A stretch of 9,013 bases of DNA from Ferroglobus sp. (lineage in GTDB: Archaea; Halobacteriota; Archaeoglobi; Archaeoglobales; Archaeoglobaceae), in assembly GCA_015523665.1 (NCBI GenBank), contig WAJX01000055.1, positions 1 through 9,013 on the forward strand, written 5' to 3'. Numbering within the stretch: the stretch's first letter is position 1; each line of letters starts with the position of its first letter. Positions 6,162 to 9,013 of this stretch are shown in pieces. Position numbers and translations under genes: made by a program. Below the pieces are notes generated by a model. The model did not search any database and was not told where the DNA came from. It saw only the letters and a list, made by a program, of their open reading frames with translations.

Positions 6162-7580
6162 ATGCTTCCACCTAAAGAAAACTTTTCAGAATGGTATCAT
6201 GAAGTGATTCAACAAGCGGAGATAATGGACGTGAGATATCCTGTTAAAGGACTATATGTTTGGTTTCCATTCGGTTTCAAACTTAGGAGATATGTTTACG
6301 AAAAGCTAAGAGAAATTATGGATAAAGATCATGAAGAAGTTTATTTTCCAACTCTAATTCCTGAAACAGAGCTTGGTAAAGAGGGAGAGCATATTAAGGG
6401 ATTTGAAGATGAAGTTTATTGGATAACTCATGGTGGGTTAGATGAGTTAGATGTGAAGTTAGCCTTAAGACCAACAAGTGAGACTGCAATATATCCGATG
6501 TTTAAACTTTGGATAAGGAGCCATGCAGACATGCCGTTAAGAATTTATCAGATCGTTAATGTTTTTAGATATGAGACTAAGCATACCAGACCATTGATAA
6601 GGCTTAGGGAGATAACATCATTTAAAGAAGCCCACACCGCTCATAGAAGTTATGAGGAAGCTGAGGAGAATATTAAATTAGCTATAAAGCTTTACAAGGA
6701 ATTTTACGATTTTCTTGCTATTCCTTATCTCATTCTCAGAAGGCCAGACTGGGATAAATTCCCTGGAGCTGATTATACCATAGCGTTTGATACAATAATG
6801 CCAGATGGCAAAACGATGCAGATAGGAACAGTTCATAATCTTGCAGATAATTTCGCAAAAACTTTTGATATAAAATATGAGACTGTTAATGGTAGTCATT
6901 CATTTGTATATCAGACATGTTATGGAATATCTGAAAGATGTATAGCTGCTCTTTTGAGCATTCATGGAGATGATTTTGGATTAATCTTACCATTTGAAGT
7001 TGCCCCAATTCAGATAGTGATAATACCAATTCTCTATAAAGGAAGTGAAGATAAAGTAATGAATTTCGCTAAAGAAATCTTTGGAAAACTTGAGGGTGAT
7101 TTTAGAGTAATTCTTGATGAGAGCGATGAGAGACCAGGAGCGAAATATTACAAATGGGAGCTTAAGGCTGTCCCATTAAGAATTGAAATAGGCCCAAAGG
7201 AATGTGATGAGAAAAATGTTGTAATATCATTTAGAGATGAAAGGAAAAAGAAGAAAATATCAGTTGATGATCTCTGCAAGGAGAATATTGAGAAATGGGC
7301 AGAGGATATGAAGAAAAGATTAGCCAAAAGAGCTTTAGAGTTTATGAGGGAGAAGATTAGATATATTGAGAGCATTGAGGAGATAAGAAATTTAGAGGGA
7401 GTTATAGTTTTTCATCTTTGTGATAATATAGAATGTGGAATGAAGATAGAAGAAATTTTCTCAGCTAATGTTCTTGGCAATTTTGTAGAAATTCCCGATT
7501 GGTTAGAGGTTGAAGAGAATGGGAAGTGTATAATATGTGGAAATAATGGGAAAATTTCAGCTTTAGCTAAAAGTTATTGA
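6162..7580 (+). CDS. proS: Prolyl-tRNA synthetase, archaeal/eukaryal type
   Basis: This class II synthetase charges tRNA-Pro with proline in the cytoplasm. The 472-residue protein fits the archaeal/eukaryal-like subclass, which lacks the bacterial editing insertion and has a C-terminal zinc domain. Visible elements are motif 1 around VYFPTLIPETEL (60-71), the proline-site RPTSET (103-108), motif 2 with NVFRYETKHTRPLIRLREI (133-151), the HGDD...GLILPFEVAP motif 3 region (268-282), and the anticodon-binding domain (about 285-400). The zinc ligands are C420, C425, C456 and C459. The chain ends in KSY, and a C-terminal tyrosine is typical of this subclass. The start is the first ATG after a well-placed TATA box and has no Shine-Dalgarno sequence. 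ubiX follows 49 bp downstream. Confidence 0.97.
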   Translation: MLPPKENFSEWYHEVIQQAEIMDVRYPVKGLYVWFPFGFKLRRYVYEKLREIMDKDHEEVYFPTLIPETELGKEGEHIKGFEDEVYWITHGGLDELDVKLALRPTSETAIYPMFKLWIRSHADMPLRIYQIVNVFRYETKHTRPLIRLREITSFKEAHTAHRSYEEAEENIKLAIKLYKEFYDFLAIPYLILRRPDWDKFPGADYTIAFDTIMPDGKTMQIGTVHNLADNFAKTFDIKYETVNGSHSFVYQTCYGISERCIAALLSIHGDDFGLILPFEVAPIQIVIIPILYKGSEDKVMNFAKEIFGKLEGDFRVILDESDERPGAKYYKWELKAVPLRIEIGPKECDEKNVVISFRDERKKKKISVDDLCKENIEKWAEDMKKRLAKRALEFMREKIRYIESIEEIRNLEGVIVFHLCDNIECGMKIEEIFSANVLGNFVEIPDWLEVEENGKCIICGNNGKISALAKSY

Positions 7581-7586
7581 GACAAA

Positions 7587-7608
7587 AGATTAAAAATAGA
7601 TTAAAAAT
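7587..7608. repeat. 11-bp perfect tandem repeat between proS and ubiX
   Basis: AGATTAAAAAT occurs at 7587-7597 and again at 7598-7608 with no gap. It fills much of the 49-bp spacer between the proS stop and the ubiX start. The A/T cores could act as a weak TATA element for ubiX, with a short leader that includes the ubiX ribosome-binding site. Confidence 0.6.
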
Positions 7609-7619
7609 GGCCAAAGGTT

Positions 7620-7624
7620 GGAGG
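7620..7624 (+). promoter_or_regulatory. Shine-Dalgarno site deciding the ubiX start
   Basis: GGAGG at 7620-7624 is 5 nt before the ATG at 7630, but only 2 nt before the ATG at 7627. It overlaps the possible TTG at 7618, so neither of those upstream codons is likely to be the start. It supports MKLIIALTGASG as the true N terminus. Confidence 0.7.
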
Positions 7625-7629
7625 ATATG

Positions 7630-8196
7630 ATGAAACTTATTATTGCCCTAACTGGTGCATCGGGTCAAATTTATGGAATTAGAATTCTTGAGATCCTCAA
7701 AGATTTGAATGTTGAGACTCATCTTATAATATCACCATTAGCTGAGGCTAATATAAAGATTGAAACCGACTATAGTGTTGACGATGTTATCGGTTTGGCT
7801 GATTATGTTTATAGATACGATGAAATGGATGCAGCAATAGCAAGCGGATCTTTTAAACATAATGGTATGATTATAGTTCCGTGTACAATAAAAACTGCAT
7901 CAAGTATCGCCTATGGGATAGCAGACAACCTTATAGTGAGAAGTGCTGATGTGACTCTTAAAGAGCGAAGGAAGTTACTATTAGCTATAAGAGAAACTCC
8001 ACTACATTTAGGGCATCTTTCAACTCTCAAAAAACTTGCAGAAATTGGGGCTATAATATTCCCTTTAATTCCAATGTTTTATACAAAACCAAAAAGCGTA
8101 AAAGATCTAATAGACCATACTATAGGCAGAATACTTGATCTTTTTGATATAGAACATGATTTGTACATTCCCTGGGGACGAGAGAAGTTGAAATGA
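7630..8196 (+). CDS. ubiX: Flavin prenyltransferase UbiX/Pad1 family
   Basis: UbiX joins a dimethylallyl group from dimethylallyl monophosphate to FMN, making the prenylated FMN cofactor of UbiD-type decarboxylases. From ATG 7630 the protein is 188 aa, the normal length. It opens with the nucleotide-binding LTGASGQIYGI (7-17). The active-site residues that I recall for the Pseudomonas enzyme map with constant spacing: Ser11, Glu45, Arg104, Lys111, Arg121 and Glu122 (RETP), Tyr151, Arg167 and Trp182. PCTIKT is at 84-89. No ubiD-like gene lies in the window. In archaea a likely client is the UbiD-family decarboxylase of the modified mevalonate pathway, or one in quinone synthesis; this is inference. 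It may be read from the proS transcript or from its own weak promoter. Confidence 0.93.
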   Translation: MKLIIALTGASGQIYGIRILEILKDLNVETHLIISPLAEANIKIETDYSVDDVIGLADYVYRYDEMDAAIASGSFKHNGMIIVPCTIKTASSIAYGIADNLIVRSADVTLKERRKLLLAIRETPLHLGHLSTLKKLAEIGAIIFPLIPMFYTKPKSVKDLIDHTIGRILDLFDIEHDLYIPWGREKLK

Positions 8197-8221
8197 TGTA
8201 TAAATATGATGGATAACAATA

Positions 8222-8263
8222 ATAAACATAAAAGAATAAAAATGGATAAATAAAGAAAATAAA
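8222..8263 (-). terminator. T-rich termination region of pdaD
   Basis: Directly after the pdaD stop, the minus strand reads TTTATTTTCTTTATTTATCC, then a TTTTTATTC stretch and TTTTATG. These are repeated T clusters without a hairpin, which is the pattern of intrinsic termination by archaeal RNA polymerase. In the plus direction the same 67-bp convergent spacer is A-rich and shows no terminator for ubiX. Confidence 0.5.
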
Positions 8264-8794
8264 CTAAAAAACAAATACCGCAGTTGCTATGACTGTTGTG
8301 TATCCTCTCACATCAGCTGTTTTTGTAACATTGAATGTTTTAATTGACTCTATCCCGAATGCTGTTTTAACCATATAGCTAGCCATATCTTCTGCATGTC
8401 TTCCGATATCTTCTAAATTTTCTTTACATTCTCCAGAATATTCTGCTATGTAACCATGAAGCGAGTCATCTTCTGGAATTGCTACTCCTATACTTGCAAA
8501 TATTTTCTTCCCGGTCTCATTACTCGTTTTTCTGGCCATAACACAAAAAGCTATTTGTCCAGGATGCATCTCTTTCAAACCATCCTCAATGCTTACAATT
8601 TTACAACCTGGGGGAAGGATACTGCTTACAGGTACAAGATTGAATTTTTCAATTTTTGCATCTCTTAATGCGAGTTCGAAACTTATAAGCTCATCTCTAT
8701 GAGTCCCTACTCCTGAGGTTAAGAAAACCTTCTTTGGAATGATGTTAAATTTCTGTGAAGGAGCTGTAGGTTGTGATAGATCGTACGATTTCAT
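8264..8794 (-). CDS. pdaD: Pyruvoyl-dependent arginine decarboxylase
   Basis: PdaD converts arginine to agmatine and CO2, the first step of archaeal polyamine synthesis; agmatine is also used for agmatidine in tRNA-Ile2. The 176-residue proenzyme is expected to cleave itself between Ser57 and Ser58 in the motif FNLVPVSSILPPG (51-63). This gives a small beta chain (1-57) and an alpha chain that starts with the pyruvoyl group derived from Ser58. Asn52 matches the conserved Asn five residues before the first Ser of the Methanocaldococcus enzyme. Glu118 (YIAEYSGE) probably corresponds to its catalytic Glu. Length and motifs are complete. It is convergent with ubiX, with 67 bp between the stops. 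No Shine-Dalgarno sequence precedes the ATG, and a TATA-like box lies about 28 nt upstream. Confidence 0.95.
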   Translation of the reverse strand: MKSYDLSQPTAPSQKFNIIPKKVFLTSGVGTHRDELISFELALRDAKIEKFNLVPVSSILPPGCKIVSIEDGLKEMHPGQIAFCVMARKTSNETGKKIFASIGVAIPEDDSLHGYIAEYSGECKENLEDIGRHAEDMASYMVKTAFGIESIKTFNVTKTADVRGYTTVIATAVFVF

Positions 8795-8816
8795 TGGGAG
8801 TGTTGTGTTTACTTTC

Positions 8817-8832
8817 AGTATATAATTGTTTA
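8817..8832 (-). promoter_or_regulatory. pdaD promoter TATA box
   Basis: On the minus strand, taaacaattatatact contains an attatata TATA box (plus coordinates 8819-8826). Its centre is about 28 nt from the pdaD ATG at 8794, and an A-rich BRE-like taaaca precedes it. This predicts a leader of only a few nucleotides, in line with the absence of a Shine-Dalgarno site. Confidence 0.5.
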
Positions 8833-8870
8833 CAGTTTTATACTATACTATGACTATGTCTTATCAACCT

Positions 8871-9013
8871 GCCTTATAAGCAACACAACATAAACAACTT
8901 ACAAACAAACTCCAATACAACTGGATTTTTAGCCACAATTTACCAGACAACTCCATCCTTGTTCAAATAAGCTGAGAACCAATCCAGCCAAACCCCAAAA
9001 CCCTGAACTCAGC
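8871..9013. other. Unassigned right-edge region with strong A/C strand bias
   Basis: From about 8871 the plus strand becomes poor in G and T. In 8881-9013 I count 55 A, 42 C, 11 G and 25 T (about 40% G+C). No neighbouring region looks like this. No frame on either strand gives a convincing protein: the longest open stretches are 20-35 codons and none is recognisable. A 6-bp inverted repeat, gctgag (8971-8976) and ctcagc (9008-9013), ends at the window edge. It may be the start of a mobile element, a non-coding RNA, or the decayed end of a gene lying beyond the edge. Confidence 0.4.

Noticed and set aside
6678..7375. Two minus-strand open frames antisense to proS (6678-6899 and 7148-7375)
   Set aside because: Both lie inside conserved ProRS sequence; no promoter or ribosome-binding site, and the translations look random.
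7618..7629. TTG 7618 or ATG 7627 as the ubiX start
   Set aside because: GGAGG at 7620-7624 overlaps the TTG and is too close to ATG 7627; ATG 7630 has normal spacing and gives the usual UbiX N terminus.
8456..8668. Plus-strand open frame of 70 codons antisense to pdaD
   Set aside because: pdaD is complete, with its self-cleavage motif on the other strand; this frame has no recognisable content.
8848..9013. Short peptides at the right edge (MTMSYQPAL on plus, or an open minus frame ending at a TGA at 8963-8965)
   Set aside because: All frames are short, unrecognisable and lie in a composition-biased segment; the minus frame has only 16 codons before the edge, too few to call a partial gene.
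1..9013. CRISPR array, insertion sequence or C/D-box guide RNA
   Set aside because: No spaced direct repeats of CRISPR size, no transposase, and no properly spaced RTGATGA/CTGA box pairs in the intergenic stretches. The tgatgt/tgatgg words at 8194-8216 do not match box C.

Overview
The window looks like chromosomal core-genome DNA of a thermophilic archaeon, most likely euryarchaeal. The gene set is archaeal throughout: a two-repeat tRNA-splicing endonuclease, Pus10, TmcA, an archaeal/eukaryal-type prolyl-tRNA synthetase and a pyruvoyl-dependent arginine decarboxylase. TATA/BRE promoters lie about 26 nt upstream of several start codons, which implies leaderless mRNAs. The DNA is AT-rich, yet the single tRNA is about 66% G+C with 17 of 20 stem pairs G-C, and the proteins are rich in Lys, Glu, Ile and Arg (AGA/AGG codons). 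That combination points to growth at high temperature. The dimeric-type EndA and a WHy-domain secreted protein would suit Archaeoglobi-like lineages, but I cannot fix the taxon from sequence alone.

Layout. At the left edge is a possible divergent gene start on the minus strand (1-28). Then come endA (94-984), tRNA-Val(GAC) (1148-1220), a lipoprotein with two WHy/LEA14-like domains (1424-2281), and the compact run pus10 (2315-3427), tmcA (3436-5742) and an ASCH-domain gene (5717-6034). pus10 and tmcA are 8 bp apart, and tmcA and the ASCH gene overlap by 26 bp. After an AT-rich spacer with a strong promoter come proS (6162-7580) and ubiX (7630-8196). pdaD (8264-8794) is convergent on the minus strand. 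The last ~140 bp have a strongly A/C-biased plus strand and no gene I can support.

How the genes fit together. Six of the nine well-supported loci concern tRNA: a splicing endonuclease, a tRNA gene, the Psi54/Psi55 synthase, the N4-acetylcytidine (ac4C) writer, a small PUA-like/ASCH protein and a tRNA synthetase. The most interesting point is the translationally overlapping tmcA-ASCH pair. The ASCH protein has Lys21 and Thr24 at the positions of the catalytic residues I recall for E. coli YqfB, an N4-acetylcytidine amidohydrolase, with an Asp near the position of its catalytic Glu. This suggests a writer paired with an eraser or salvage enzyme for ac4C. It remains a hypothesis. ubiX (prenyl-FMN synthesis) and pdaD (agmatine synthesis) are housekeeping metabolic genes.
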